Below, piece by piece: positions 1 to 8,083 of a DNA stretch of 64,000 nucleotides; within the stretch, counting starts at the first letter, position 1, and every line of letters begins with the position of its first letter. The DNA comes from Geodermatophilus sabuli (lineage in GTDB: Bacteria; Actinomycetota; Actinomycetes; Mycobacteriales; Geodermatophilaceae): positions 1-64,000 of the forward strand of contig NZ_JAAGWF010000005.1 in assembly GCF_010686765.1 (NCBI RefSeq), in the 5' to 3' direction. The notes under the pieces were generated by a model that did no database searches, was not told where the DNA came from, and saw only the letters and a list, made by a program, of their open reading frames with translations. The position numbers and the translations under genes were made by a program.

Positions 1-434
1 AGCCCGCCAATCGCTTCGTCGCTGACTTCATCGGTTTCGACAACATCCTCAAGGCGGAAGTGGTGGAGTCCTCGGCGAGCGGGGCGCTCCTCCGGCTGGG
101 CGGTGACGGCCCACTGTTGCGCTACACCACGGTCGCCAGCCACCCGCCGGGAGCCGTCATCGAGGTGGCTGCGCGTGCGAACGCCTTCCACCTCGTGCCC
201 CAGGTGGCCGACGAACAGTGCTTCGCCGCCGAGGTCGAAGGGGTCACATACCTCGGTGACGATGTCGAGTTCCGCGTCCGCGTGGGCCAGAACGGCCTGA
301 TCGCGCGGATCAGCGACGCAGAGGTCAGGAGCGCCGGCACCGTCGCCGCCCCCGCGGCGGGCGACCGGATCCACCTGCGGATCGCCCCGGACGAGCTCAT
401 CGAGATCAACGGTTCGATGGAGGAGAGTGCATGA
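1..434 (+). CDS. ABC transporter ATP-binding protein, C-terminal part (TOBE domain)
   Basis: Partial gene that enters from the left edge in frame 3. The first visible residues, PANRFVADFIGFDNIL, match the segment just after the nucleotide-binding domain in polyamine/iron-type (PotA/FbpC) ATPases; the remaining ~120 residues fit a TOBE substrate/regulatory domain. Walker motifs would lie outside the window. The stop overlaps the start of the next gene (ATGA at 431-434), so the ATPase and the binding protein are translationally coupled. The family energises import of spermidine, putrescine, Fe(III) or similar small solutes; the substrate cannot be read from this fragment. Confidence 0.85.
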   Translation, partial: PANRFVADFIGFDNILKAEVVESSASGALLRLGGDGPLLRYTTVASHPPGAVIEVAARANAFHLVPQVADEQCFAAEVEGVTYLGDDVEFRVRVGQNGLIARISDAEVRSAGTVAAPAAGDRIHLRIAPDELIEINGSMEESA

Positions 435-1543
435 CAGGCATGAGGAGAACTCCTGCTCGGGCGATGGCGGCGGCGGCAGGTCTCTGCCTCCTCCTCACGT
501 CCTGTGGCGGTGGCGACGACGCTGCGGCCGGCGGCAGCGGCGGCGGCGGGGGTGCCGAGCCCTCCGGCGGCGGCGGCGAGTCGATGGACGACCTGTACGC
601 GGCCGCGCAGGAGGCCGGGGAGGACACCGTCGTGGTCTACGGCATCAAGACCGGCACTGCCTGCTACGACCAGTTCTCCGAGACCTACTCGGACATCACG
701 GTCCAGACCCAGTACATGGTCGGTGAGACCCAGGCCCGGCTGCAGCAGGAGCACGTCAGCGGGCAGAACGTCGGCGACGTCCTGCGCACGGGGAACACCT
801 CGATGCTGGCGCTGATCCAGGACGGGATCCTCACCGAGTACGTGCCGGCCGACGTCGAGGGCATCCCGGACGCCGCCTACGGGCCGGAGAACGCGATGAT
901 CAACGACTCGCAGCGGCTGTCGGGCATCGCCTACAACTCGGCCAACGTGCCCGACGCGGATGCGCCGCAGAGTTGGGAAGACCTGGTGGACCCGAAGTTC
1001 CGGGGCCGCATCGTCATGCCCGACCCCACGGTGCCGGGCGCGGGTCTGAGCATCCTGCAGTCCCTGCTCGACACCGGCGCGGTGGACGAGGAGTGGCTCG
1101 AGGCACTCGCGGCCAACGAGCCGGCCCTGATCCAGGGCGTCCAGCCGGCCATCGAGGCGCTCAAGACCGGCGAGTACGACGTGATGCTCGGCGGCCTGGA
1201 CCAGATCACCGGCCCCGCGCTGGAGCAGGGAACCGACCTCCGGTACGTGTTTCCCGTGGAGGGCGCCACGCCGCTCACCAAGCACTACACCGGGGTCATC
1301 ACCAAAGCGCCGCACCCCAACGCGGCCCGGCTGCTGACCAGCTGGCTGGTCAGCGAGGAGGGGCAGACCTGCCTCGCGGAGAAGGAGACCGAGATGCCGG
1401 TCCGGGAGGGCGTTGCTCCCCCGGAGGGGGTCCCGCCCCTCGACGAGCTGCCTGCCGTGGCCGAGCAGAAGCCGGCCAGCTTCGACGAGCTGGACGCCCA
1501 GACCGCGCTCCTGCAGCAGTTCAAGCAGGTCTTCGGCCGGTGA
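431..1543 (+). CDS. ABC transporter solute-binding lipoprotein (polyamine/iron family 1)
   Basis: 370 residues. A type II signal peptide with lipobox LTSC (lipidated Cys25) is followed by a Gly/Ser-rich linker and a periplasmic-binding-protein fold of the Fe(III)/spermidine/putrescine/thiamine class. Phrases such as VVYGIKTG near the mature N-terminus and the SWEDLVDPKFRGRIVMPDPT segment (about residues 180-200) are typical of family 1 binding proteins. It would be anchored outside the membrane and deliver ligand to the permease served by the upstream ATPase. The start overlaps the ATPase stop by 4 bp. A GC hairpin follows at 1554-1585. The ligand is unknown; the following oxygenase makes an organic acid possible, but that is inference. 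Confidence 0.88.
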   Translation: MTGMRRTPARAMAAAAGLCLLLTSCGGGDDAAAGGSGGGGGAEPSGGGGESMDDLYAAAQEAGEDTVVVYGIKTGTACYDQFSETYSDITVQTQYMVGETQARLQQEHVSGQNVGDVLRTGNTSMLALIQDGILTEYVPADVEGIPDAAYGPENAMINDSQRLSGIAYNSANVPDADAPQSWEDLVDPKFRGRIVMPDPTVPGAGLSILQSLLDTGAVDEEWLEALAANEPALIQGVQPAIEALKTGEYDVMLGGLDQITGPALEQGTDLRYVFPVEGATPLTKHYTGVITKAPHPNAARLLTSWLVSEEGQTCLAEKETEMPVREGVAPPEGVPPLDELPAVAEQKPASFDELDAQTALLQQFKQVFGR

Positions 1544-1553
1544 GCGCCCGGGT

Positions 1554-1585
1554 GGGCGGCCCGGCCCAGGGGGCACGGGCCGCCC
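1554..1585 (+). terminator. GC hairpin terminator after the binding protein
   Basis: Perfect 10-bp arms GGGCGGCCCG (1554-1563) and CGGGCCGCCC (1576-1585) with a 12-nt loop, starting 11 bp after the stop codon. There is no U-tract, as is usual in actinobacteria. Confidence 0.6.
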
Positions 1586-1727
1586 GCGGGAAGCGGGCCG
1601 TCCGCCGGCGGCTGTCACTGGTCATCCGTGTCGGGCGGCGCCCGGCGCAGCTCCACCCCTTCTGAGACACGCCCTCGGCGAACCCTCGCCCGGCGACCGA
1701 CGAGGTATCCACGACGACTGAGAGACG

Positions 1728-3095
1728 GTGAGCGACGTGCTGCGTCCCGAGGACAACATGCTGCTGACCCAGGTGGGGCGCGGAACCCCGATGGGCGAGC
1801 TCTTCCGCCGGTTCTGGCTGCCGGTGGTCACCAGTGCCGACATCGAGGAGATCGACGGGGCCCCGGTGCGGCTACGCGTCCTGGGCGAGGACCTGATCGC
1901 CTTCCGCGACACCCAGGGCAGGGTCGGCCTGCTCAGCACCTGGTGCCCGCACCGTCGCGCGAACCTGTTCTTCGGCCGCAACGAGGAGTGCGGGCTGCGC
2001 TGCGTCTACCACGGCTGGAAGTTCGACGTGGACGGCAACTGCGTCGACCTGCCCTCGGAGCCGCCGACGTCGAACTTCAAGACCAAGGTCCGCATCGCCT
2101 CCTACCCGACCGTGGAGAAGGGCGGTCTGGTCTGGACCTACATGGGCCCGCCGGAACTCCAGCCCGCCTTCCCCGAGTACGAGTGGGCCGATGTCCCCGA
2201 CAAGCACCGGGTGATCAACTCCAGCCTGGTCGAGTGCAACTGGCTGCAGACGCTCGAGGGCGACATCGACACCGCCCACGTCTCGTTCCTCCACCGGCCC
2301 CTGGAAGCGGGCAAGGCGCTCAAGTGGGCGCGGTTCGTCCCGAACTTCGGCGAGTACGTGGCCAAGGACAAGGCCCCGTCGCTCACGGTCAAGGAGACCG
2401 ACTACGGGTTCGTCTACGGCGGCCGGCGGGTCGGCGGAGAGGACGACTACTACTGGCGCTTCTCGCACTGGCTGATCCCGTCGACCTCGGAGACCCCCGG
2501 CTCGGTGGAACGGCCCGGACGCATCGTCGTGCCGATCGACGACTTCAACACCACCTCGTTCTCGTTCGTGTGGCACCCCCATCGGCCGCTGTCGGCGGAG
2601 GAGGCCATCGCCAACGACCGCACCCTGAACCAGCCACTCGCGCCCTTCCAGCTCGCCGACGGCTACATCATCGACACCCGCCGGTCGTCGCTGACCAAGG
2701 AGAACGACTTCAAGATCGACCGCAAGGTGCAGAAGACCAAGAGGTTCAGCGGCATCTACGGCACGCCGCCGGAGGAGGACCGGGCGATGACCGAGACGAT
2801 GGAGCCGGTCCTCGATCGCAGCAAGGAGCACCTGGGCACCAGCGACGTCGCCATTATCGCCATGCGCCGCCGCCTGCTCCGGCTGGCCAAGGACCTGCAG
2901 AAGGGCATCGAGCCACCGCTGGCCTCGCTGCCCGGTGCCTTCCGCACCCGTGGCTTCGACGTCGTCTCGACGCACGGGGACTTCAACACGGCGGTCGAGG
3001 ACTGCGCCGACGAGATCATGCCGCCCCGCGACGGAGCGGCCGGTCGCCCCGCCGACGTCCCGAGCGACGGGCAGCGGTCGGCCGAGCCGGTCTAG
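1728..3095 (+). CDS. Rieske [2Fe-2S] oxygenase, large (oxygenase) subunit
   Basis: 455 residues, GTG start. The Rieske cluster ligands are C73-P-H75 and C92-V-Y-H95. The mononuclear iron site is visible as D181-x2-H184-x4-H189. The N-terminus (LLTQVGRGTPMGELFRRFWLP, about residues 12-32) and the whole layout are those of the phthalate 4,5-dioxygenase/O-demethylase group, which also contains the LigXa oxygenase of dehydrodivanillate O-demethylase. The enzyme would hydroxylate or O-demethylate an aromatic acid using electrons from a separate reductase; no reductase or ferredoxin is in this window. It converges on a minus-strand block with a LigW-like decarboxylase and a gentisate dioxygenase, which suggests one aromatic route. 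Exact substrate not determined. Confidence 0.88.
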   Translation: MSDVLRPEDNMLLTQVGRGTPMGELFRRFWLPVVTSADIEEIDGAPVRLRVLGEDLIAFRDTQGRVGLLSTWCPHRRANLFFGRNEECGLRCVYHGWKFDVDGNCVDLPSEPPTSNFKTKVRIASYPTVEKGGLVWTYMGPPELQPAFPEYEWADVPDKHRVINSSLVECNWLQTLEGDIDTAHVSFLHRPLEAGKALKWARFVPNFGEYVAKDKAPSLTVKETDYGFVYGGRRVGGEDDYYWRFSHWLIPSTSETPGSVERPGRIVVPIDDFNTTSFSFVWHPHRPLSAEEAIANDRTLNQPLAPFQLADGYIIDTRRSSLTKENDFKIDRKVQKTKRFSGIYGTPPEEDRAMTETMEPVLDRSKEHLGTSDVAIIAMRRRLLRLAKDLQKGIEPPLASLPGAFRTRGFDVVSTHGDFNTAVEDCADEIMPPRDGAAGRPADVPSDGQRSAEPV

Positions 3096-3180
3096 CGCAG
3101 CCGTCGGGCCGGGTGCATCCGCACCCGGCCCGGCGGACGGAACGCGAGCGGAGGAGCGAGGAGTGCCCGAGGAGGACCGG

Positions 3181-3528
3181 ATGGACACCGCGGACGCGGT
3201 CGAGGGTGCCGAGCCACCGCCGACCCCCATCGAGGAGGCCGACCCGTGGCGCATCGTCGACGTGCAGACACTGGACGCCGTCACGGTGTCGGCCGTCATC
3301 GGACAGGTCGAGGTGTCGCCACAGGCCGACCAGCTCGCCTACCGCGAGTCGGAGATCGACGCGCTGTGGACGCTCGCCGACATGGCCGTCAAGGCCGGCC
3401 GGCCTGGCGCGCAGGAGTGGCTGGAGCTGCTCTGGGAGGCTCACGACCACGTCGGCGACGGCAACCACGCGCAGGCGCTGGCCGCCCTCCAGCAGCTGCG
3501 GGACACCCTGGGGGCGCACGCCGTCTGA
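3181..3528 (+). CDS. Small hypothetical protein next to the Rieske oxygenase
   Basis: 115 residues from ATG 3181, which has AGGAGG at 3170-3175 with 5-nt spacing; an in-frame GTG at 3163 is an alternative. I do not recognise the family. The sequence is acidic, has no signal peptide or membrane segment, and its C-terminal half is predicted helical (WTLADMAVKAGRPGAQEWLE, then a Leu/Ala-rich helix ending LQQLRDTLG). It follows the oxygenase by 85 bp on the same strand and may be cotranscribed, but nothing in it resembles a ferredoxin, a beta subunit or a reductase. Function unknown. Confidence 0.6.
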   Translation: MDTADAVEGAEPPPTPIEEADPWRIVDVQTLDAVTVSAVIGQVEVSPQADQLAYRESEIDALWTLADMAVKAGRPGAQEWLELLWEAHDHVGDGNHAQALAALQQLRDTLGAHAV

Positions 3529-3559
3529 CGCGCGCCCGGCTCGGCGAGCCTCGCCGACG

Positions 3560-4447
3560 TCAGCGCACCGGCACCGACATCGCCCCGATCCGGCTGACGG
3601 TCATCTCCAGCTCCTCGCCGGCGGCGATCGGGCCGACCCCGGGCGGCGCGCCGGTGAAGATCACGTCCCCGGGCAGCAGGGTCATGATCGTCGAGGCGTA
3701 GGCGACGATCTGCGGCACCGGCGTGAGCAGGTCGCTGGTGTTCACCGCCTGTCGTACCTGCCCGCCGCTGGTCAGGCGGATGTCCAGACCCGAGCCGTCG
3801 CCGATCTCGTCGGCGGTGACCAGCCACGGCCCCAGCGGGCTGAAGGTGTCGTAGCTCTTGCGCCGGGAGCGGTCGGCCGCCGAGCGCACGGTGATGTCCA
3901 GGCCGGCGGTGAACCCGAGGACGGCGTCCATGGCGGACGCCACGGGGATGTCCCGGCCACCGGTCCCGACGACCACGACCAGCTCCGACTCGTGGTGCAC
4001 CTCGTGCCCGGCGGCGACCACGTCCGGGGGCAGCACGACGGCCGAGCCCGGCCCGATGATCGACGACGGCGCCTTGAGGAAGACGTCGAACTCCATCATC
4101 CAGGCCTCGACCCGGCCCAGGGTGCGCTGCTGGACGCCGTGCATCTCGGCCACGTGGTCGCCGTAGTTGCTGGCCGCGGCGATCACCTTGGAGGGCCCGA
4201 GCACCGGCGCCCGCAGGGTCACCCCGGCCACCGGCCGCGGCGCGCCGACCGCGGCGGCCTCCGCCAGCCGGGGTGCCACCGCCGCGAAGTCCCGGCACAG
4301 CGCCCGCCACCAGCCCGCGGTCACCGGGTCCGGGTCGTGCGGCCAGGGCAGCGCGTCGGTGACGTCGACCAGCGTGGCGCCGGCCGGGTCGGCGTCGTCG
4401 GCGGTGACCACGCCCAGCCGGGCGTCGTCGAACAGGGCGAGCTTCAC
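3560..4447 (-). CDS. Fumarylacetoacetate hydrolase family protein (fumarylpyruvate hydrolase-like)
   Basis: 295 residues, GTG start, 12 bp downstream of the gentisate dioxygenase stop on the same strand. The FAH fold is clear: the acyl-binding segment FLKAPSSIIGPG (about residues 120-135), the acidic metal-binding stretch HHESELVVVVG and the closing GDVIFTGAPPGVG. Members cleave C-C bonds of ring-cleavage products; directly after gentisate dioxygenase the expected substrate is maleyl- or fumarylpyruvate, giving pyruvate plus maleate or fumarate. Unlike the second FAH protein in this window (32295-33200), it carries a longer N-terminal domain with LALFDDARLGVV. The specific substrate is inferred from context. 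Confidence 0.85.
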   Translation of the reverse strand: MKLALFDDARLGVVTADDADPAGATLVDVTDALPWPHDPDPVTAGWWRALCRDFAAVAPRLAEAAAVGAPRPVAGVTLRAPVLGPSKVIAAASNYGDHVAEMHGVQQRTLGRVEAWMMEFDVFLKAPSSIIGPGSAVVLPPDVVAAGHEVHHESELVVVVGTGGRDIPVASAMDAVLGFTAGLDITVRSAADRSRRKSYDTFSPLGPWLVTADEIGDGSGLDIRLTSGGQVRQAVNTSDLLTPVPQIVAYASTIMTLLPGDVIFTGAPPGVGPIAAGEELEMTVSRIGAMSVPVR

Positions 4448-4459
4448 GGGACTCCCTGG

Positions 4460-5554
4460 TCAGCGGGGGCGGAAGGTGCCGGTGACCGTCTGCGGCCCGG
4501 GCAACTGCTGCTCGCGGTACACCCCGAGGGCGCGCAGCACGGGGGCGTCGGTCACCACGAAGACGTCGGCCTGCTCGTCGGCGGCGTGCTCGACCGCGGA
4601 CCAGGACGGCGCGACGAACATGTCCCCCGGGCCCCACTCGAAGCGCTGGCCGTCGATGACCGTCGTCCCGTGGCCCTGGAAGGCGACGAACACCGCGTTC
4701 CCGGTCCGGCGGACCGGGCGGCTGTGCCCGCCGGCGCGGATCCGGAGCACGCCGCAGGAGAGGGTCGGCAGCACGCTGGCCCCGGTGGCCGGGTTGACGT
4801 ACTCCAGGGCGAGCAGCGGCTCGTCGGACCCGGCGGCCAGCTCGTCGAGCTCGGCGGCGGTGTCGGCCCAGCGGTAGACCAGCAGGGGGGACGGCGCCGG
4901 GGTGAGCGGGCCGTCGACCGCGCCCCGCACGTAGCGGGTGCCCGGCGGGTGGGCGCGCTCGGAGACGTTGTGCTCGGCCGGCTCGGGCTGGTTCTCCCCC
5001 GGCCCCGGGTACTGCTCGAAGAAGATGCTGTCCAGGGCCTCGATCATCGGCAGGTCCAGGCCGTCGAACCAGAACATCTCCGAGTCGCCGCCGTTGACGT
5101 GGTCGTGCCAGTTCATCGACGGCGTGAGCACGAGGTCGCCGGGGTGCATGTCGCAGGCGTCGCCGTCGACCGTCGTCCAGACGCCCTCGCCCTCGAGCAC
5201 CCAGCGGATGGCGCCGGGGGTGTGCCGGTGCGCCGGGGCGGTCTCCCGCGGGCCCAGGCACTGCAGCGCCCCCCACAGGGTGCCCGCCGCGTAGGGGCGG
5301 CCACCCAGACCGGGGTTCTGCAGGCTCAGCACCCGCCGCTCGCCGCCCCGCTCCACGGGCACCAGCTCGATCGCGCGGCGGGCCAGCGGCTTCATCGTCG
5401 CCGCGGACCACAGCCACGGCACGGCCCGAGGCCGCGGCGTCGGGGTGAGCAGCTGCTCGGTGATCGTCCACAGCGGGCGCAGGTCGACCGCGGCCAGGTC
5501 GCGGTAGAGCGCCTCGAGGGCGAGATCCGCCTCGGTGGCGGGCAACACGGTCAT
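4460..5554 (-). CDS. Gentisate 1,2-dioxygenase (bicupin)
   Basis: 364 residues with a good RBS (GGAGGT). Two cupin domains are visible: the N-terminal active cupin has the iron-binding HRH motif (PAHRHTPGAIRWVLEG) and the HDH motif (PSMNWHDHVNGG), both diagnostic of gentisate/1-hydroxy-2-naphthoate dioxygenases; the C-terminal cupin (FQGHGTTVIDG to VEHAADEQ) is degenerate. The enzyme opens gentisate between C1 and C2 to maleylpyruvate with Fe(II) and O2 in the cytoplasm. The FAH hydrolase lies immediately downstream. A dedicated maleylpyruvate isomerase is not adjacent; a mycothiol-type family member lies at 19926 but its link is speculative. Confidence 0.9.
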   Translation of the reverse strand: MTVLPATEADLALEALYRDLAAVDLRPLWTITEQLLTPTPRPRAVPWLWSAATMKPLARRAIELVPVERGGERRVLSLQNPGLGGRPYAAGTLWGALQCLGPRETAPAHRHTPGAIRWVLEGEGVWTTVDGDACDMHPGDLVLTPSMNWHDHVNGGDSEMFWFDGLDLPMIEALDSIFFEQYPGPGENQPEPAEHNVSERAHPPGTRYVRGAVDGPLTPAPSPLLVYRWADTAAELDELAAGSDEPLLALEYVNPATGASVLPTLSCGVLRIRAGGHSRPVRRTGNAVFVAFQGHGTTVIDGQRFEWGPGDMFVAPSWSAVEHAADEQADVFVVTDAPVLRALGVYREQQLPGPQTVTGTFRPR

Positions 5555-5664
5555 CCACGGACCTCCGACTCCGACTCCGGCCGGGGGGCGGCCGGTCCCG
5601 AACCTCTGCCCACTCTGCCGCAGGCACCCTCGCGACCGTGGGCGCGGTCTGCTCGGGGAGGGCG

Positions 5665-5710
5665 GGAGGCGGCGGCCGCCCCTCGGTGCCGGGGACCGGC
5701 CGCCGCCTCC
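5665..5710 (-). terminator. Hairpin between the decarboxylase and gentisate dioxygenase genes
   Basis: Perfect 14-bp arms GGAGGCGGCGGCCG (5665-5678) and CGGCCGCCGCCTCC (5697-5710); the loop itself holds a CCCC/GGGG stem. It starts 9 bp past the decarboxylase stop on the minus strand, so it should terminate or attenuate transcription before the dioxygenase. Confidence 0.6.
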
Positions 5711-5718
5711 GGGCGTGC

Positions 5719-6786
5719 TCAGAGACCGAACACGTGCTCCGCGTTGGTCTGGAAGAACTGCTTCTTGGCGGCGGCGTCCAGCGGGAGCTCGTCCTGCATG
5801 GTGACCTCGTCGGGCTCGTACTGGTACGGGTAGTCCATCGCGTACAGCACCCGCTCCGCGCCCAGCACCTCGCGGCAGTACATGATCGTCGGCGCGGCCG
5901 GCATCCCGCTGGTGGTGACCCAGACGTTCTCGCGCAGGTACTCGCTGACCTTGCGCTGCAGCGGCTTCATGGTCTCGTAGCGGCCCGACCGCACGCTGGC
6001 CGCGTGCATGTAGTCCAGCCGGTACAGCCAGAACGGCAGGGCCTCACCGAGGTGGCCGACGACCAGCTTCAGCCGCGGGAACTCGTCGAACACGCCGGCG
6101 ACGATCATTCGCAGCGTGTGCAGGGCGACCTCGACGGAGAACCCGTAGATGGCGCCCTCGAGCCCGACGTCCATCATCGGCTGGATCAGCCCGCGGGACG
6201 GCGTCGTCGGGTGCAGGTAGACGGGGGTGTCCAGCGCCTGCGCGGCCTCGAAGATCGGCCAGTACTTCTTGTCGTCGAGGTACTCGCTGTGGGTGTGCGA
6301 GTTGATGATGACGCCCTTGAGCCCGAGCCCGTGGCCGCGCTCGATCTCCTTCGCCGCGAGGTCCGGCGCCTGCGGGGCGACCGCGGTGAGCCCGGTGAAC
6401 CGGGTGGGGTGCGTCCGGCAGGCCTCGGCCAGCTGGTCGTTGGCCAGCGTGGCCATGGCGACGCCGGTGTCCCGGTCGAAGGCCTGGGTGCCCGGCGCGG
6501 TCAGCGCGATGACCTGGCGGTCGATGCCGCTCTCGTCCATGTGCGCCAGCCGCCGCTCGCCGAGGCTGGTCAGGCCCTCGCGGATGAACGTGGCCCGCGC
6601 GCTCGGGCTGTTGCCGTAGAACCCGCCCCACATGCTGAGGAAGCCGGGGTCGTCGTTGCTGCCGTTCGCCGCGGTCTCGAGCCACAGCTTCAGGAACTCC
6701 TCGGGGGCCCAGGCCTCCTCGGTCGCGATCCGCTCGTACCCGCGCTCCCGGGCGGCCGCCGCCCGCGCGTCGTCGGTGCTGCTCAC
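5719..6786 (-). CDS. Amidohydrolase-superfamily aromatic decarboxylase, LigW-like (5-carboxyvanillate decarboxylase family)
   Basis: 355 residues, GTG start. The sequence follows the LigW/2,3-dihydroxybenzoate decarboxylase pattern closely: N-terminal RIATEEAW, LSMWGGFYGNSPSARA, GIDRQVIALTAPG, GVIINSHTHSEYLDD, VVGHLGEALPFWLYRLDYMH, YAMDYPYQYEPDEV and a C-terminal FFQTNAEHVFGL. LigW-type enzymes use a divalent metal held by Glu/His/Asp to decarboxylate o-hydroxy aromatic acids such as 5-carboxyvanillate without oxygen. The upstream binding protein and the downstream dioxygenase are both separated from it by hairpins, but all share the strand and an aromatic theme. Family membership is firm; choice among 5-carboxyvanillate, resorcylate or dihydroxybenzoate is inferred. 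Confidence 0.87.
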   Translation of the reverse strand: MSSTDDARAAAARERGYERIATEEAWAPEEFLKLWLETAANGSNDDPGFLSMWGGFYGNSPSARATFIREGLTSLGERRLAHMDESGIDRQVIALTAPGTQAFDRDTGVAMATLANDQLAEACRTHPTRFTGLTAVAPQAPDLAAKEIERGHGLGLKGVIINSHTHSEYLDDKKYWPIFEAAQALDTPVYLHPTTPSRGLIQPMMDVGLEGAIYGFSVEVALHTLRMIVAGVFDEFPRLKLVVGHLGEALPFWLYRLDYMHAASVRSGRYETMKPLQRKVSEYLRENVWVTTSGMPAAPTIMYCREVLGAERVLYAMDYPYQYEPDEVTMQDELPLDAAAKKQFFQTNAEHVFGL

Positions 6787-6865
6787 GTCAGTCCATTCCG
6801 CGCCGCCGGGCAGCGCTGTCTCGCGATGGTGCCGACGGACCGCCGGCCGGGAGTGATCGGGGCCG

Positions 6866-6897
6866 CCGTGGTCCGGTGCCCAGGCACCGGACCACGG
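6866..6897 (-). terminator. Perfect hairpin terminator after the NMT1-type binding protein
   Basis: 15-bp perfect arms CCGTGGTCCGGTGCC (6866-6880) and GGCACCGGACCACGG (6883-6897) separated by 2 nt. It lies 8 bp past the stop of the binding-protein gene on the minus strand. No U-tract. Confidence 0.65.
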
Positions 6898-6904
6898 CCG
6901 GCAG

Positions 6905-7885
6905 TCAGCCGACGACGATCTCGTCGAGGTCGACCGGCTCGTCGAGCAGCTCGTAGTCGACCATCAGGTCCTGGATCAGCTCGAGGGACTCCTCGTCGCT
7001 CGCCCCCTGCCAGAGGTTGATCCGGACCTGCTCGGCCAGCTCCGGGGAGACGTCACCGATCTCGGGCAGCGCCGCCCGGAAGGCATCGGGGTCCTCGCGG
7101 ATCGAGTCGGCGGTGGCCTGCACGCCCTCCTGGAAGGCCTCGACGACGTCCGGGTTCTCCCCGATGAACTGCTCGCTCATGACGTAGGTGCCGATCTGTA
7201 GCCCGGGCTTGAGCTCGGTGTACGGGCGGCCGATGATCTTCATGCCCTGCTGCTCGGCGATGGTGAGGAACGGCTCGATGAGCAGCGCGCCGGCGACGTC
7301 CCCGCCCTCGATGGCGGCGGCCATGTCGGGGAAGGGCAGCTCGACGAACGTGACGCTGTCGCGGGCGAGGCCGGCCTCCTCCAGCATGGCGCCGAGGACG
7401 ATGTCGTTGATGTTGCGGAGGGTGTTGACCGCGATCCGCTGACCCTCCAGGTCGGCGATGCTGGTCGCCGGGTTGTCCGCCCGGACGACGAGGCCGGAGA
7501 AGTCCTGCTCGGACTCCTCCGAGGTGCTCGTCCCGCCGGCGACCATGCGCACCGGCAGCCCCTCGCCGGCGGCGATCAGCACCGAGACGACGTTGGAACC
7601 GGCCACGTCCAGGTCCCCGCCGACGAGCTGCGGGATGACCGTGGCGCCACCGGTGGAGGCGGTGATGTCGAGGGTGACGCCGGCGTCCTCGAAGAAGCCC
7701 TGCTGCTGGCCGTAGGTCAGGAAGTACAGCGGCGCGCCGGCGGTGTCGGCGACGGTGACCGTGGTCGGTCCGCTCTCGCCGCCACCCGTCTCCGGGGACG
7801 ACTCGGCGTCCGACCCGCCGCCGCAGCCGGTGGCGAGCAGGGCGGTCGCGGCCAGCGCGGCCCCGGTTCTGGTCCAGGTTCTCAT
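6905..7885 (-). CDS. ABC transporter substrate-binding lipoprotein, NMT1/SsuA/TauA family (orphan)
   Basis: 326 residues. A short signal peptide ends in lipobox LATGC (lipid Cys21) and a Gly/Ser/Glu linker. The mature part has the NMT1/taurine-nitrate-sulfonate binding fold: GAPLYFLTYGQQQGFFEDAG, a GGDLDVAGSNVVS segment, DLEGQRIAVN and LPFPDMAAAIEGGDVAGALL. Such proteins feed importers of sulfonates, thiamine precursors or aromatic acids. No permease or ATPase is next to it, so its partners must be encoded elsewhere. The aromatic-acid genes downstream suggest an aromatic ligand, but this is inference. A strong hairpin (6866-6897) follows. Confidence 0.85.
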   Translation of the reverse strand: MRTWTRTGAALAATALLATGCGGGSDAESSPETGGGESGPTTVTVADTAGAPLYFLTYGQQQGFFEDAGVTLDITASTGGATVIPQLVGGDLDVAGSNVVSVLIAAGEGLPVRMVAGGTSTSEESEQDFSGLVVRADNPATSIADLEGQRIAVNTLRNINDIVLGAMLEEAGLARDSVTFVELPFPDMAAAIEGGDVAGALLIEPFLTIAEQQGMKIIGRPYTELKPGLQIGTYVMSEQFIGENPDVVEAFQEGVQATADSIREDPDAFRAALPEIGDVSPELAEQVRINLWQGASDEESLELIQDLMVDYELLDEPVDLDEIVVG

Positions 7886-8071
7886 GGGTGTCCTTCTCTC
7901 GGCCGGGCCGCGGCGGGTCGGCGCGATGTGGCCCCCGCCCGTTGTCGTTGACGCACGTTATCCGATGTAGCGCCCTGCGCTCCATGGCGGCGCCGAAGTT
8001 CCGCTATGTCGAACGCCGTGGGTTCGCTGTGCTGCCAGGCGACGCGTGCGGTTGCGCACCCCCCGCCCGGG

Positions 8072-8077
8072 TAGGGC
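8072..8077 (+). promoter_or_regulatory. -10-like element of a leaderless promoter (PaaI thioesterase)
   Basis: TAGGGC ends exactly 6 nt before ATG 8084, placing the transcription start at or next to the initiation codon. No Shine-Dalgarno sequence is needed or evident in this arrangement. Confidence 0.45.
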
Positions 8078-8083
8078 GGCGGC

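Noticed and set aside
122-1618. 498-codon open frame on the minus strand
   Set aside because: It is antisense to the ABC ATPase and binding protein, has an Arg/Gly/Pro-biased composition without recognisable motifs, and is explained by high GC in the third codon position of the real genes.
1628-5833. 1401-codon plus-strand open frame
   Set aside because: It runs out of frame through the Rieske gene and antisense to three minus-strand genes with clear families. Its product is a low-complexity Arg/Gly/Pro sequence.
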